A stretch of DNA of 64,000 nucleotides from Coix lacryma-jobi var. lacryma-jobi (GCA_009763385.1 VDCT01000286.1:744001-808000), one strand, 5' to 3'; counted from the first letter of the stretch, positions 20,772 through 32,729 are shown. Notes: a model not told the origin generated them from the sequence alone. Numbers and translations: made by a program.

Positions 20772-21652
20772 TGCGGATACATGGTGTATGCCGAGTCTCT
20801 GAGTGATGAGTGATTGTCAACTGGGATAATGCGCATGTTCTTTGCCTTGTGTTGTCAGTGTCGAGCACGGTACAGTGAGTGATCAGAGGCAAGGTGAAGG
20901 TCAAGTAGAGACGTGTCGTGCCGATGGACCGAGAGTGGCGAAGGGCGGACGTGAGGCTGGGACTGAGGGACCGTGGCCCGAGGATCAGCTGTGGTGGCTG
21001 GCAGCCTGGGACAGCGACGAGCGGAGACTTGCGGGCACGGTGTTGCTTGGGTCGAGGACCTGGGGACACGTGTCGGTGGACGGGGTGCACGGGCGGTGCA
21101 TCCCCACTACGGCTCGGTTTGGTGGTTGAGCCATAGAAAAACCACCGAGTAGACGGTTTCCAGGTTTCGGCCTCAAAACCTGGGCGCTGATGGTTTCTGA
21201 GTTTGGGCCACAAAACTCAGGCTGAAGACGGTTTCCAGGTTTGGGCCTCAAAACCTGGGCGCTGCGGGTTTCTGAGTTTGGGCCACAAAACTCAGGCGAT
21301 GGACGGCTGGTTTCCCGGTTTGGGCCTCAAAACCGGGGGTGAAGTCCAGGAAAAGGACAAGCGGAGCGGTGGCGGCACGTGGCAGCAATCGGTGAGGTTG
21401 CGTCGAGGCACGCTACCAGTTGTGCGGGCGTGGCCGTCGGATCACCAGCTTCTTCGAGTTGGTCCAGAATAACCCTAGGGTTTAGCTGGTTCGCTCTATA
21501 ATTAGAGAGGGGTAGAGTAGGAATTAGAATTAGGATAAGTAGAGGGAGACACCCTCCTCCCAATGGATCTCAGCCATTTGCTCTTTGCCTTCTAGGTTTT
21601 CCTGCTTTCCCAATCCCCTGCTGTAGCAACTGAGATCTGCAGAGAACCATAC
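20772..21652 (+). repeat. LTR X, left part
   Basis: This begins TGCGGATAC after a polypurine tract, so it is a 3' LTR in plus orientation. It ends where a second TAT LTR starts (21653). Its last about 115 bp (from GACACCCTCC, 21548) are repeated with small differences at 38056-38156, where the LTR continues to 39303. It contains a hairpin array at 21119-21338 and a TATA-like CTCTATAATTAG near 21495. Confidence 0.65.
21119..21338. repeat. Alternating array of six hairpin-forming palindromes in LTR X
   Basis: Six imperfect palindromes follow each other: GGTGGTT...AACCACC (21121-21146), CCAGGTTT...AAACCTGG (21160-21183), CTGAGTTT...AAACTCAG (21197-21220), CCAGGTTT again (21235-21258), CTGAGTTT again (21272-21295) and CCCGGTTT...AAACCGGG (21314-21337). 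Spacing is about 37-42 bp. Types A and B alternate. Confidence 0.85.
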
Positions 21653-21935
21653 TGTCGGTGTTTCGAAACCGGGGGTATGACACCAACGAGTAATATGATC
21701 GCGTGCTTCTCTTCCTGGATGGTGATGCAAGAGGGACAAGGATTTATCCTGGTTCGGGCAAAGAAGGCCCTACGTCCAGCGGGGGGAGGGTGTTCTTGTA
21801 TTACTTGCACCTAAGTGCTTGTACAGGGGCGAATACAAGCTCAGTGAGCGTGGACCGGAGTCCGGACTCATGTGTGTGTGTGGACTTGTGTCTTAACGTG
21901 TCTGTCCCCGACCGAAGGAATGAGGGCCTTGGTGT

Positions 21936-21947
21936 CCCCTTTTATAG
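21936..21947 (-). promoter_or_regulatory. TATA box of the second TAT LTR
   Basis: The minus strand reads CTATAAAAGGGG, a strong plant TATA element, upstream of the expected start in the element's direction. Confidence 0.55.
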
Positions 21948-22660
21948 AGCAAGGGGAGGCCAGGGTTACAGAAGGGTATTACAGGTGTCGGGGTGTATTG
22001 TGTCCCTTACGAAGAGGGTAGGAACCCTGTCTTGTCGAAGACATTGTAGCCGACGTGGGCGTTGCTGTTGAAGCGTCCTTGAAGCGTGGCCCCATCCTGG
22101 GCGCGGACGTGGAGGCGCGGCGAGGTGGAAGCCGTACAGCGCCCATCCCGGAATGTACAGGACGCGGCGGGGTCCCTCCGGGTCTTGGGGTACCTGTCCT
22201 CCAATAGCATGAAAGTAGTTAGGGCTCGAGGGGCGCGGAGCCGGCCTCGAGGCGGCGCCTACGGGGGGCTCGAGTCCCCGCAGGTATGGGCAAGTCCCGT
22301 GAAAATCGATTGAGCGGCAGGCATCTGGGCCTCGAGGCGTGGCTTGGACGTGCCACAGTGTAGGGCGTGGTTAACAGTGCTTCACTGGTGCCTTTTCGCC
22401 CATGCTTATGGTGAAAACGAGACTTGACTCTGCCCCGGACAACTGTGGCACACGTTGTGTTACAGAGGATGTGACTGGAGTAGGTGGATGAATTAAGTGC
22501 GCGATATGGGGCTGGCATCCGATGTCTGGACCGCTCGAGGGAGGCATAACGCGTCTCGAGGGATAGGCCGCTGTGCCAGAGAGGCTCGAGGTCCCCGCGT
22601 GGGGTCTCGAGGTGTGGTGTTCGGTTGTGGGGGGCTCGAAGGGTAGTGGCGAGCGCTTGC

Positions 22661-22930
22661 CCGAGGTCTGACGTGGAGGGCTCGGGCGAGACGGAAAACG
22701 ATCATGCGCCCGAGGCCTGGCTTGGAGGGCTCGGGCGAGACGGAAAACGAGCGTGCGCCCGAGGCCTGGCTTGGAGGGCTCGGCGAGACGGAAAACGAAC
22801 GTGCCCCAAGGCCTGGCTTGGAGGGCTCGGGCGAGACGGAAAACGAGCGTGCGCCCGAGGCCTGGCTTGGAGGGCTCGGGCGAGACGGAAAACGAGCGTG
22901 CGCCCGAGGCCTGGCTTGGAGGGCTCGGCT
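22661..22930 (-). repeat. 49-bp tandem repeat in the second TAT LTR
   Basis: A unit containing GAGACGGAAAACGAGCG and CCCGAGGCCTGGCTTGGAG is repeated about five times with period 49 bp (starts at 22681, 22730 and so on). It lies upstream of the TATA box in the element's direction and could be a promoter-side minisatellite. The Gly/Arg/Ala-rich open frames over it are artefacts. Confidence 0.85.
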
Positions 22931-23066
22931 CGGTGGGCCAGCGTCGTAGGCCTCGGGGGTCGGCTTTTTAGAGGGTTAGACTAGTTAGGTCTGTTATTAA
23001 CCGGTGTTCTAGGTTTACCCTATTTGTTTGCGTTGATTGGGGTACCCCTTTTGCGGACCCCCAACA

Positions 23067-24311
23067 GTAGCCCCCGAGCCCTTGCTCGAGTGCTTGCACT
23101 CGAGCAGGGGCTCCCGACTGGGATCTCATGGGTTAGCTAACTGGCCTCGAGGGTTTCGTCGATTTGATTCCGTGGGTGTCGTGCGAGCGACACCCGCGGG
23201 TGTAGCCCCCGAGGCCACGAGGGAGTGGTTAGAACTTCCTCGTGGGCTTTTTGCGAGTTTTAGTTGCGATTTTTTGGTTCAGGGGTGTCAGGCCCCCGAG
23301 TTTTTAGTCCCTCTTTCGTCGAGGGGTGCCAGGCTGAACCGGCCGGCCGGCTCTTCGAGCTGTCCGGCGCACCGGTTGCCCTGGCTTGTCATCCCGCGAG
23401 TCCTTTCGATCGGATGCGAGGGGGATGCCTCGTACTACCCCGAGTGGGCGAGTATCGAGGTTCCGGTGAGCTGGTAACGGGGAATCCAAGTGAGAGCTCG
23501 TGCCCCGTTCGATAGGGGTCGACTGTGGCCCGGAGGCGGTCTCATAAAGCATGGGTGCTCAGTCTGCAGGAGTGCCGGGTCCATTCGATAGGACCCGGTG
23601 GCTCGATGCCTCCCTCCGAGGGGATCTCACTGCATGTCGAGCTCCCCGCCTTGGATACACGTGAGGGCCTCGAGGGCTTGGCCCTCGAGTGATGCCGCGA
23701 ATGGCGCCCCTTGGTGTCCCTGACTCGGGTGCTCAAAGCCGGCTGTCGAACCCTCTTTCGTCGAGGGCCAGCCTTCGCTGCTTCGAGACTTAGGGTCGGG
23801 GCCCGTTTTTGGGTGCTCAAAGCCGACTGTCGAACCCTTTTTCGAGGGCCAGCCTTCGCTGCTTCGAGACTTAGGGTCGGGGCCCGTTTTTTTACTTCCG
23901 GAAGAAGCCTTCGTCGCTTGGAATCCTTCTGCCCGTTGGGCGCGCCTTTTTAGGCGGAAACCGCCAGGGAGTGGAGATCGTGGCACCAGGGCGGCGGGCG
24001 CGAAGTCGGAGCGGCGGCCGCAGAGGCCCCGGCAGTTGAGCGAACGGTGAGCTGCCGCGTGTTCCCTGCATCCGGCTCGAGACGTAGTTAGGTGGGCGCA
24101 TTAAATGCTATGCGGTTACCTTTTTACGTCGTGGGAGACCCCGCCCGTCGGGGTTTCCCCTTACAAATATCGAGAGAGGGGAAAAGGAACCCTTTACTTT
24201 GCCTTTGCCTTCACCGCCGCCGTAGCCTTCACGCGCCCTCTCCTTTGAGCTAGTTGATTGGGGATTTTCCGGCTGCCCGTCCATTGCTCGAGTCCGCGCC
24301 GCGCCACCGCC
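23067..24311 (-). other. Non-coding internal region next to the 3' LTR, with an 84-bp tandem pair
   Basis: The interval starts with the polypurine tract (23067-23078) and is rich in CTCGAG and CCCCCGAG strings. A segment starting GTGCTCAAAGCC is repeated at 23729 and 23813. The last part (24170-24311) has CCTTTGCCTTCACC-like leader sequence ahead of the plus-strand ORF. No protein is supported. Confidence 0.6.
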
Positions 24312-26403
24312 ATGGCCGCCCAGACACAAGTGCTGCCGGCCGAAGACTGGAGCTCGTCGAAGGTGACGCAGAGCGAGATGGACTCGTTGGTGGCCCAGGG
24401 GCTTCTGCGCCCCAACCCGGAGGAGGGACCCGCGTGGTGGGTTATCCCGTCGGCGGAGCACCGCCGGAGCGCACCCGCGGAGGGGTACGTGGTGAGCTTC
24501 ACGCGCTACCACCGTATGGGGCTCGGCGTCCCGCCGAGCCACTTCATGCGGGGGCTGGCCCACCACTTCGAGGTGGAGCTGCAACACTTCTCCCCCAACT
24601 CCATCTCGCACGCCGCCATATTCGTCGCGGTGTGCGAGGGGTACCTGAAGATGGAGCCGCACTGGGAGATGTTCGTCCATCTCTTCCGGGGCGAGCTCTT
24701 CATCAAGGCCCTAAAGCCCAGCGGGAGGCGGCTCGTGCGCATGGGCTCCCTTGCCGTCACTGCGAGGGTTGGGACCTCGTCGGCCAACGTCTGAATACCT
24801 GCGATACAAGCTTTCCACCAACCAGGCCGGGTGGGACGACCATTGGTTCTATCTGCGGAATGAAGATGGTCTCTTTCCGCAGTACATCGGCAGGGTCCTC
24901 GCTCAACGCCCGGAGAAGTGGACCTGGGGCGTCGCGGCGGACAGGCAACGCCACCTGGCCCCGCTGATGAAGATGATGAAGACGCTGGTGGATGAGAAGA
25001 AGTTGACCGTGCAAGCGGTCATTTGGGCGTTCCACCAGCGAAGAGTTCTCCCGTTGGCGGACCACCCCCTTCTTATGCACGAGATGGGGCCGGAGGCCAA
25101 GCTCGAGGCGCTTAATCGATCGAGGATGGCCGAGGAGAGGCTGTCCCAGAACGAGGGCATCTCCCGGTGTCAATCACGATCCAGGGCCGTTCATCCCTGA
25201 GTACACCCACCTGGTCGCCATGGCACCCGACGAGGGGTGTCTCGACCTGGTGAGCCTCCCTCGAGCTGAGCTGTTCCGAGCCCCCTCCCCTTTCTCCCCC
25301 TTCGAACCTTTTGCATTCTTCTTGTGGTTTGTCTCATCACGCTTCTTCCTTTTTCAGGGGCGTTTACTTGTCGTGCGTCGAGGCCCTCGGTGAGGGAGGA
25401 CGCCGTGGATACTCAGGTGAGGCGCCTCTCTGCTCAGAAAGACAAGGAGAGCAAGGATGCCAGGAAGAGGAAAGAGAAAAATAAAAACCTGCATCGCTTG
25501 GCTCGGGAGCGGAGACTGGCGAAGGCTCGTCGCAACCGTCAGCCTGGAGACGGGTCCCCCGAGCTAAGCTCCTCGAGCTCGGAGGAGGAGAGCGGTGATG
25601 AGGAGGAGAGCGACGACGAGGGGATGGATGCGCGCCTAAGGCGCGCGGGGTCGTCGATGACAGGGCTGACCGCTCCTCTGTGCAGGAGGGTATGCTGGAG
25701 GTCCCCCCGGCGAAGGGCCGCGTGGGACGCAACCGCGGAAGGCGGCGCCGAACCCCGCCTCGTCGGGGGCCCGAGGTCCGTCGAGCTCCGCGGCGGACGT
25801 GCCCCCGGTCGTGAGGAAGCCCCGAACCCAGAGCGCCTCTGCCACAGCACCAACGGAGGCCACCCCCGCGCCAGCCCAGCGGGAGGTCTGGAGAAGGGCC
25901 GGGCCTCGAGAAGCGGCCGACAGGTCGAGAAGGATTTCGGGCCCGACCGCCGCGAGCCGTCAAGGCGCCGTCGAGCCCGCGGAGGAGCGGGCGTCAGGAG
26001 GAGGCGTCGAGCCCGCGCCATCACGAGCTTCGGGGAGGGAGCCCCCGGGCGTCTCGTGACCAGGGGCATGAGCGTCCCCGGAGTCCGTCGCCGCACCGCC
26101 GCCGGGACACAGAAGCGGACGCGGGAGGGCGTGACCGCCAGCGCGAGCGTCGGAGCGGGTCCCGGACCCGCGCCGGGGCGGGCGCCACTACGACAGCACG
26201 AGGGAGGTACGGTCGCCCTCCCGCGACGTGGGGCGGAAGGAGGGCTCTCCCTCGAGGTCAAGCCACGGGAGGCGTCGGGAGGCCTCCCCCCATCCCAGCC
26301 TGCGGAGATGGCCCAGGCGCAGGGCTCGAGCCGTGGGGTGGGCTCGAAGCCCCCGAGTGGGTCCGGTGATTCCGGGAACAAGCCCAGCCGCCGCTTTGGG
26401 TGA
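24312..26403 (+). pseudogene. Antisense gene of the second TAT element (transposase-28-like domain)
   Basis: The gene runs opposite to its element. Met 24312 follows a CCGCCATGG context. Residues include AEGYVVSFTRYHRMGLGVPP, FEVELQHFSPNSISHAAIFV and VCEGYLKMEPHWEMFVHLFR. After a frameshift near 24760 come TSEYLRYKLSTNQAGWDDHW and FYLRNEDGLFP. This is the domain annotated in grasses as putative gypsy-type transposon / Transposase_28, known as the antisense ORF of TAT elements such as Grande and zeon. A second frameshift lies near 25160. A GT-AG intron (25250-25357) then leads to an exon rich in Lys/Arg, then Ser/Glu (SSSSSEEESGDEEESDDEG), then Pro/Gly/Arg to 26403. Its function is unknown; it is decayed and cut off by the Copia insertion. 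Confidence 0.7.
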
Positions 26404-26409
26404 GTAATT

Positions 26410-27647
26410 TGTAGGATCTCTGGAAGAGGAAATGGCCTAGGGGGGGGGGTGAATAGGCCTGTCAAAAATCACTTTGAACAGATGTCAGAACCTCGGGCGA
26501 CACTGTCGCTCTGAACGGGCGACACTATCGCTTGACAAATATAAATCTGCTGAAGCTGAAACTTGACTGAGATAGACTACTCACTAGCAGAAAGCTACTG
26601 ACAGAAAACTAAGCTCAAGTCCAGCTCGAAGACTGGCTCCCACAGAAAGTGTAGAAACTTAGATCAAATAAACCAACCCTAGCAACTACTCAACAACAAC
26701 TGCAGTAAATAAACTAAAGCACGCGAGACAAGTTATTTATCCCGTGGTTCAGCTCGCCACAAAGGCTTGCCTAAGTCCACGTTGTTGAGGTATCCACAAA
26801 AGGATTAGACGTCACCACAAAGATTGGTCCTTCCCTCGATCTCAAGTCAAGAGAGTTAACTCTTGAGGTGAGAGGGTGATTTCTTTGCTGCAGAGTGAGG
26901 TTACAAACCTCCCAAGGTTGCCACACGAGTTGGCAACTCAAGGGCGACGCCTAGCCGGCTAGGAGCAAGCTCCAAGAGTAACAAACCCTAGGGTCGCCGG
27001 CCAAACGTGCACCAAATGCTCTCAAACTTTGGGAACCAGTGGATCTGCTCTTCGATTGGTGTTTGCTGCCTTTTTCCTCAAGATTTGCTAGTGGGATTTG
27101 CAGATCGGCTTGAGGAAGGTGGGAGCTCCAATGGAGAGAGAGGAGAGCTTTGGTCTGTTCAGAATGGGAGTGAATGCGCAGAGGAAGAAGATAACCGTTG
27201 TGAGAGGAAGCTGCTGTATAAATACGGGCGACTTCCCAACGGTAAACAGTGAGCGACACTGTCGCTCATTAAGGCGACACTGTCGCTCATTAAGGCGACA
27301 CTGTCGCCTCTACCAAAACAGCTTGGATTGATCTGAATTTTGGCTGGCTGCTTTGGTTGGATGTAAGGATGAGTTTGGTATGGATTTGAGCATCTGGTTG
27401 CACACTTGGCCAATTAACCTAGAATCCCCCTTAATAGTACGGCTTTTCCTAAACTCAAGATTCAAAAGCAAAATGAATTTAAAGCTCCTGAGTCCAGCAA
27501 GCCATCCTTTAAGAATTATGGGGTGCCTGCAACCTGTTCACCAACATCCTTTTGCATTCCCTGCATGTCATCTTGATAAATCTCATTAGTTCCCTAATTC
27601 GGTGATCATCAACACCAAACCCACAAAGTGGCTTGATTGCTCTTATA
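26410..27647 (-). repeat. 3' LTR of the Copia element
   Basis: Starts TGTAGGATCTC and ends GCTCTTATA. It is near-identical to 36839-38055, with an extra palindrome copy at 27274-27286. Five GCGACACTRTCGC motifs are inside (26497, 26519, 27253, 27274, 27295). Confidence 0.9.
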
Positions 27648-27661
27648 ATCTCCCCCTTTTT
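27648..27661 (-). other. Polypurine tract of the Copia element
   Basis: The minus strand reads AAAAAGGGGGAGAT just before the 3' LTR. Confidence 0.8.
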
Positions 27662-28242
27662 GGTGATTGATGACAACCAAATTAGAGCTTACATAAAAGG
27701 AATATAGATAACTGAGATTTTCGACACATGGATGTAGGAGCCTCCCCCTGAAATTGTGAATAAGGATTTGAATTCTCAGACTTGACTTTAAAGTCAAGTT
27801 TCACAATTTTAGGTGAAAATGGGGCCTCCCCCTACATCCATGCCAGCTGTGGGCAACTGAACATGAAACTGAAAACATGAACTAAAATTATCACAAGCAA
27901 CATGTCAGTCAAAACAGAACAGAATTTGGCTTCAAAAGCTATGGGCGACACTGTCGCCAGGCAGAGCGACACTGTCTCCCAGCATCCACAAAACAGAACA
28001 GAGCCAAATTTCCACAACACTTAATATGCAACTAAAGCAACTTAATCAAAGAGGATGACAAGCTGAAACAGTAACCTCAAATACAAGTCCAAATCCGAAG
28101 GAAACTAAGTCAAAAGCTTAAACTTATTACAACTTAAAAATAGTTTTTCAACGATTCTCACAACCTAAAAAACTACTCTCATCGGATCTGATCATGAAGC
28201 GCAGCTGCTGAAGTTGACGACGTCGAAAAACGATTGACCCCC

Positions 28243-29990
28243 CTAATTTTCTCCCCCTTTGGCATCAAGCGCCAAAAAGAGAAGAGAAAAGAAGGCGAAG
28301 TCACTCGTCATCGCTGTCATGCTCCTGTGGCTGAGAAGATGAGCCTGGAATGTTTGCTGTAGCTTTCCTGCTGTAGGTGTGATGGTAGAGAAACTGAGCT
28401 GCCTGAGCCTCTGGTGCCTGCTCCTAGCTGGAATCTCATCACTGACTATGGGAAACTGTGGTGCCTGGGTAGAGTTATGAGCAGGAGGATGTCCAAAGTA
28501 AGCAGATGGATCATAATACTCATACCCCTGATACTGTGGCTCTGGCTGCCAGTGAGGATGCTGAGCCATCCTTTGAGCCTGTTCTTCATCATCAGAGGAA
28601 GTGTCAGACATGTGTGGAAGATCAACTCTGGGAGGTGACTGAATAGGTGGCAAAGGTGGTAGACTTGCTCTCTCTCTAGCTGCCCTGCCCTCCTGTCTCC
28701 TCTCCATCCTATCCTCATAAGCCATGTTGGACTGATATGCACTATGTGTAAAAATACCCTTCAGATAAGAGCTCATCTTGTGCCATCTGCTATCAATCTT
28801 CTTCTTTCTTGCACCAGAAGGATCTGGACCAAACTGCCGTGGCACATCAACATGTACAGGTTCTTCAGTTGCTGCCCTCTCCCTCTCACTACCTCCCTTC
28901 TTCTTCTTAATGTTGTAGGAAGTGTGCTCACAGTCTTTGGGATATTGGACACCTGTAACCCTCTCAATCATATACATAAGGTAGGGTGCATAAGGAAGTT
29001 TTCTCCTGCCATCATGAATAGCTACTCTTAGCTCATCCCAAATCCACCTGGGACATAAAAATTGTGCCACTGGGAAATCTGGACAACACATTTGTAATTT
29101 TTCCATACAGATCTGTTGCATTGTCCTTAGGGTTGAGGGTTGTGACAAACATATTGTTCATAATGTAGTAATAGCTCCTCAAGTTTGTCCTGGTCCAGTC
29201 AGAGACAATACCCTGATTTTCCCACATGAAGCTCACCTCAAGAGGCTCTAGTCTCCTGACACCTTCATCATGGATTCTCTCATATCCAAGGTGCTCATCA
29301 CTATATCCCAAGAGCTTGTGGAAGGTGACATAGTCTATCTTCCAATGCTTATCATCTGTCATCTAGTGTATTTCATCTTTCTCACCATCCCAGAAGTATG
29401 TAGCATGGAATTGAGCAAGAACCTCCCTGTTCCAATCATAAGAGAAACCCATAATCTGAGCTAGCTCAAAGTCGTAGCAAGTCTGAATAGCTGCATTGAA
29501 GTCTGGATCATTTCTGCTCTGCAACTCACTAAAGTCAATGTACTGCATCTTGCAAATTTTCCCCCTTGATCCTTTGGTGAGTATGGCAGTTTCATAGTAA
29601 TCAGACTGAAATGCTGTCCAGAACCTGTAGTCAAGATTATCCTCTCGAGCAAACTCATACACATTTTCTCTTCTTGCTTCTTCTACAGCCTTTGATTGAT
29701 TTGAGTAGACTATGACTTTTCTTCCACTGGAATTCTGTGGCTTTCTCATCCAAAACTCATTTGTTTCTTTTCTGAGTCTGTAAGTTTCAAAATCACCAAG
29801 CACTTCAGGAATCTCAGGAGGAAATCTGATGGTATAGCCAGAGGCTTGATTACTACCATCATTACCTTCTCTCTCACCAATAAAACTCCCTGTCCTCTGC
29901 CTCTCTTTGGCTTTGCCTTTCTCGTTAATACCTTTCTTTTGCCTCTGTCAGCATCGCTGTCTTTGCCCTAGATCCATCTTGAGAGCAGCT
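28243..29990 (-). pseudogene. Envelope-like (third) ORF of the Copia element, broken
   Basis: Downstream of RNase H the minus strand encodes about 550 residues over contiguous frames: about 29990-29363, then 29362-29033, then 29148-28243. Recognisable stretches are EVLGDFETYRLRKETNEFW, GYERIHDEGVRRLEPLEVSF and a charged C-terminal part (YNIKKKKGGSERERA, then Pro/Gln-rich). Position between pol and the 3' LTR is where Sireviruses carry their extra, sometimes called envelope-like, gene. I see no convincing signal peptide or membrane helix, so its role is unknown. One in-frame TAG at 29363-29365 splits the first two pieces, and a frameshift near 29100 splits off the third. Confidence 0.6.
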
Positions 29991-30537
29991 CATGAGGGGG
30001 AGAGAGAGGGAAGCAGCCCCTTGCCCAAGGGGAAGCTCCAATCGGCCGGAGAAGAGTTTGCCGGGGTGGAGCGGCACTGCCGGCCGTCTAAGGCGGCAGT
30101 GAGGCGTCGGCCCTCTTCTCCAAGAGGAAAAGAGATGGAGAAGTTGGAGAGTGACTTGAGTCGGGGAAACTGAGGAGGAGAGAGGTGGCGGCGCGGGTTT
30201 GGACAGGATAAGGAAGAGAGAGAGAGAGACCACCAACGCGCCAGAGAAAACTGGGCCCGATCTGACACCAGATCGATGAGCGGCACTGTCGCCCATAATG
30301 AGCGACACTGTCGCTCTGCCCTGAAAGCAGAGATAAAGCTCAAACTTTTTCCTACAGTTTCCTTCAGAATTGTACAAGTATTCGACCAAGCTTCATGACC
30401 AGTAAGCATACAACATTTCAAACTATGGTCATGGCCCTTAGTAGAGGTTTTGAGAAGCATTTTGAAAGACTTGAAATTGAAAGTTTTCAGAGGGTTTTAC
30501 TATTAAACTAGTAAATCAACCAGAGGCATGCTAAACT

Positions 30538-31640
30538 TCAAACCACGTTACGAGAATCAAGTATATTTAGCTCACTACGCAAAGCACAAAACCTTGTCTC
30601 GTCGAGGGGCTTTGTGAAGATATCGGCTAGTTGCTTTTCGGTGCTCACATGGCGAAGTTCGATATCTCCTTTGGTTTCGTGGTCTCTCAAGAAGTGATGT
30701 CGGATGTCGATATGTTTAGTTCTTGAGTGGCTTACAGGGTTGTTTGCAAGTTTTATAGCACTTTCATTATCACACAAAAGTGGGACTTTGGCAAAGTGAC
30801 ATCCGAAATCACGAAGGGTTTGCCTCATCCAAAGTAATTGAGCACAGCATGCACCGGCTGCAATATACTCGGCCTCGGCTGTGGATAGGGCTACACAATT
30901 TTGCTTTTTAGAGCTCCAAGACACTAGAGACCGTCCAAGGAATTGACATGTTCCCGAAGTGCTTTTTCGGTCTACTTTACAACCGGCATAATCGGAATCC
31001 GAATACCCAAGTAGATCGAACTTGGAACCCTTGGGATACCATAAGCCAAGGTTAGGAGTGTGAACTAGATATCTCAAGATTCTCTTAACGGCCACTATGT
31101 GACACTCTTTCGGGTTAGCTTGAAATCTAGCACACATGCACACACTAAGCATAATATCCGGCCTAGATGCACATAAGTAAAGTAGAGAGCCGATCATGGA
31201 GCGATATACCTTGATGTCAATGGCCTTCCCTTCTTCATTAAGATCAAGATGTCCATTTGTTGGCATGGGAGTTTTGATAGGCTTGGCATTCACCATGTCA
31301 AACTTCTTGAGCATATCATGAGTGTACTTGGTTTGGCTTATGAAGGTCCCTTCCTTTACTTGCTTGATTTGAAATCCAAGGAAGAACTTCAGCTCACCCA
31401 TCATGGACATCTCAAATCTCTTGGTCATGATCCTACTAAACTCCTCAACAAAGGCATGGTTAGTACTACCAAATATTATGTCATCGACATATATTTGGCA
31501 CACAAATAAATCATTTCCAACTTTGTGAGTAAAGAGAGTAGGATCGGCTTTGCCTATTTCAAAGCCCTTTTTAAGCAAGAATTCTTTAAGGCATTCATAC
31601 CATGCTCTAGGTGCTTGTTTTAGCCCATAGAGCGCCTTTT
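30538..31640 (-). pseudogene. Copia pol: RT C-terminal half and RNase H
   Basis: The frame from 31578 to 30538 is open for 346 residues. It has the RT catalytic motif in VCQIYVDDIIFGSTN, then GELKFFLGFQI, YRSMIGSLLYLCASRPDI and RNase H with YSDSDYAGC, STAEAEYIA and CDNESAIKLANN, ending in the HVSTEKQLADIFTKPLD tail typical of Copia. All visible catalytic acidic residues are present, so this half is intact. It is cut from the RT N-terminal half by a single-base shift at about 31640. Confidence 0.9.
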
Positions 31641-32729
31641 GGAGCTTGTAGACATGGTTGGGGAACTTGGGATCTTCAAACCTGGTGGCTGCTCAACATA
31701 TACCAACTCTTGTATTGGGCCATTGAGAAATGCACTTTTGACATCCATTTGATGCAGTTTGAAGTCATGATGGGCAGCAAAGGCTAGAAGCATTCGAATT
31801 GCCTCAAGTCTTGCCACCGGTGCATATGTTTCTTCAAAGTCCAAGCCCTCTACTTGAGTGAACCCTTGAGCCACCAATCTTGCCTTGTTCCTTGTCACCA
31901 CGCCGTTCTCATCTTGCTTATTGCGGAAGACCCACTTGGTGCCAATAATATTTGTGTTGGGTCTTTCCACCAAGGTCCATACTTGATTTCTTTCAAAGTT
32001 GTTGAGCTCTTCTTGCATAGCCATGACCCAATCTGGATCTTCAAGCGCTTGATCTACCTTGAGAGGTTCCAAAGAGGAGACAAACGAGTAATATTGACAG
32101 AAATTTACTAAATGAGAACGTGTTGTTACCCCTCTTCGAATACTTCCAAGGATGTTGTCAACGGGATGATCCCGTTGTATAGTTTGTCGTAGCCTTGGAT
32201 GCTCAACACTTTCTTCATTTTCTTCTGGACCTTCAGCTTCTTCTTGTTCAAGGATAGGTTCTAGGTTCAGCCCTTGAAGTGTTGGTGCAGAGGCTGGAGA
32301 AGCTGCTGCTGCAGGGGAGGGGGCGACACTGCCGCCCTGAGGAGCGGCACTGCCGCCCTGCAGATTTTCAGCAGGTGGCTGCTGCTCTTCTCTGTAGAGT
32401 GCGTCAGCGGATTTTGGTGCAGCTGCAACTTGAATATCCTCTCCATCTGAAGCCTGATTTTCTTGTGGCCTGATATCTCCAATTGCCAATTGCTTGATTG
32501 CTTCACATGGTGGATCCTCCTTCCCTACAACACTTGAATCAACTTGCTCCACCTGAGAGCCATTAGATTCATCAAATGTCACATCTATCGTCACTTCAAC
32601 TCTGCCCAAGGCTTTGTTGAAGACACGATATGCATGCTCATTTGATCCATAACCAAGAAGAATGCCTTCATCAACTTTAGGTGCAAACTTAGAGGTTTTG
32701 GGCCTTTTGTTAAGTATGAACACTTGCAC
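31620..32729 (-). pseudogene. Copia pol: integrase tail and RT N-terminal half, with palindrome-encoded insert
   Basis: The frame reads KTSKFAPKVDEGILLGYGS (end of integrase), then an acidic and Ala/Pro-rich linker, then RT motifs WTLVERPNTNIIGTKWVFRN, ARLVAQGFTQVEGLDFEETY and LHQMDVKSAFLNGPI. The linker contains two copies of a GGSAAPQGGS-like string that are exactly where the element's GCGACACTGCCGC-type palindromes occur (32323-32335, 32344-32356). The frame shifts after VEQPPGLK near 31680. Confidence 0.88.

Larger units (their letters stand above)
21653..23066 (-). repeat. 3' LTR of a second TAT element (zeon/cinful-like)
   Basis: The 1414-bp segment starts TGTCGGTGTTTCGAAACCGG and ends CCCCCAACA. 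On the minus strand it begins TGTTGGGGG and ends ACACCGACA. A minus-strand polypurine tract (CTCGGGGGCTAC) lies just outside its right end, so this is the 3' LTR of a minus-oriented element. The ends resemble the maize zeon/cinful family. Confidence 0.8.

Noticed and set aside
22625..22984. Repetitive 119-residue frame with GLEGSGETENERA-like units
   Set aside because: Translation of a 49-bp non-coding LTR minisatellite; three frames are open in the same way because the period is not a multiple of three.
25539..26465. 308-residue minus frame opposite the antisense TAT gene
   Set aside because: It mirrors the charged Arg/Ser/Pro-rich tail of the plus-strand gene and crosses the Copia boundary.
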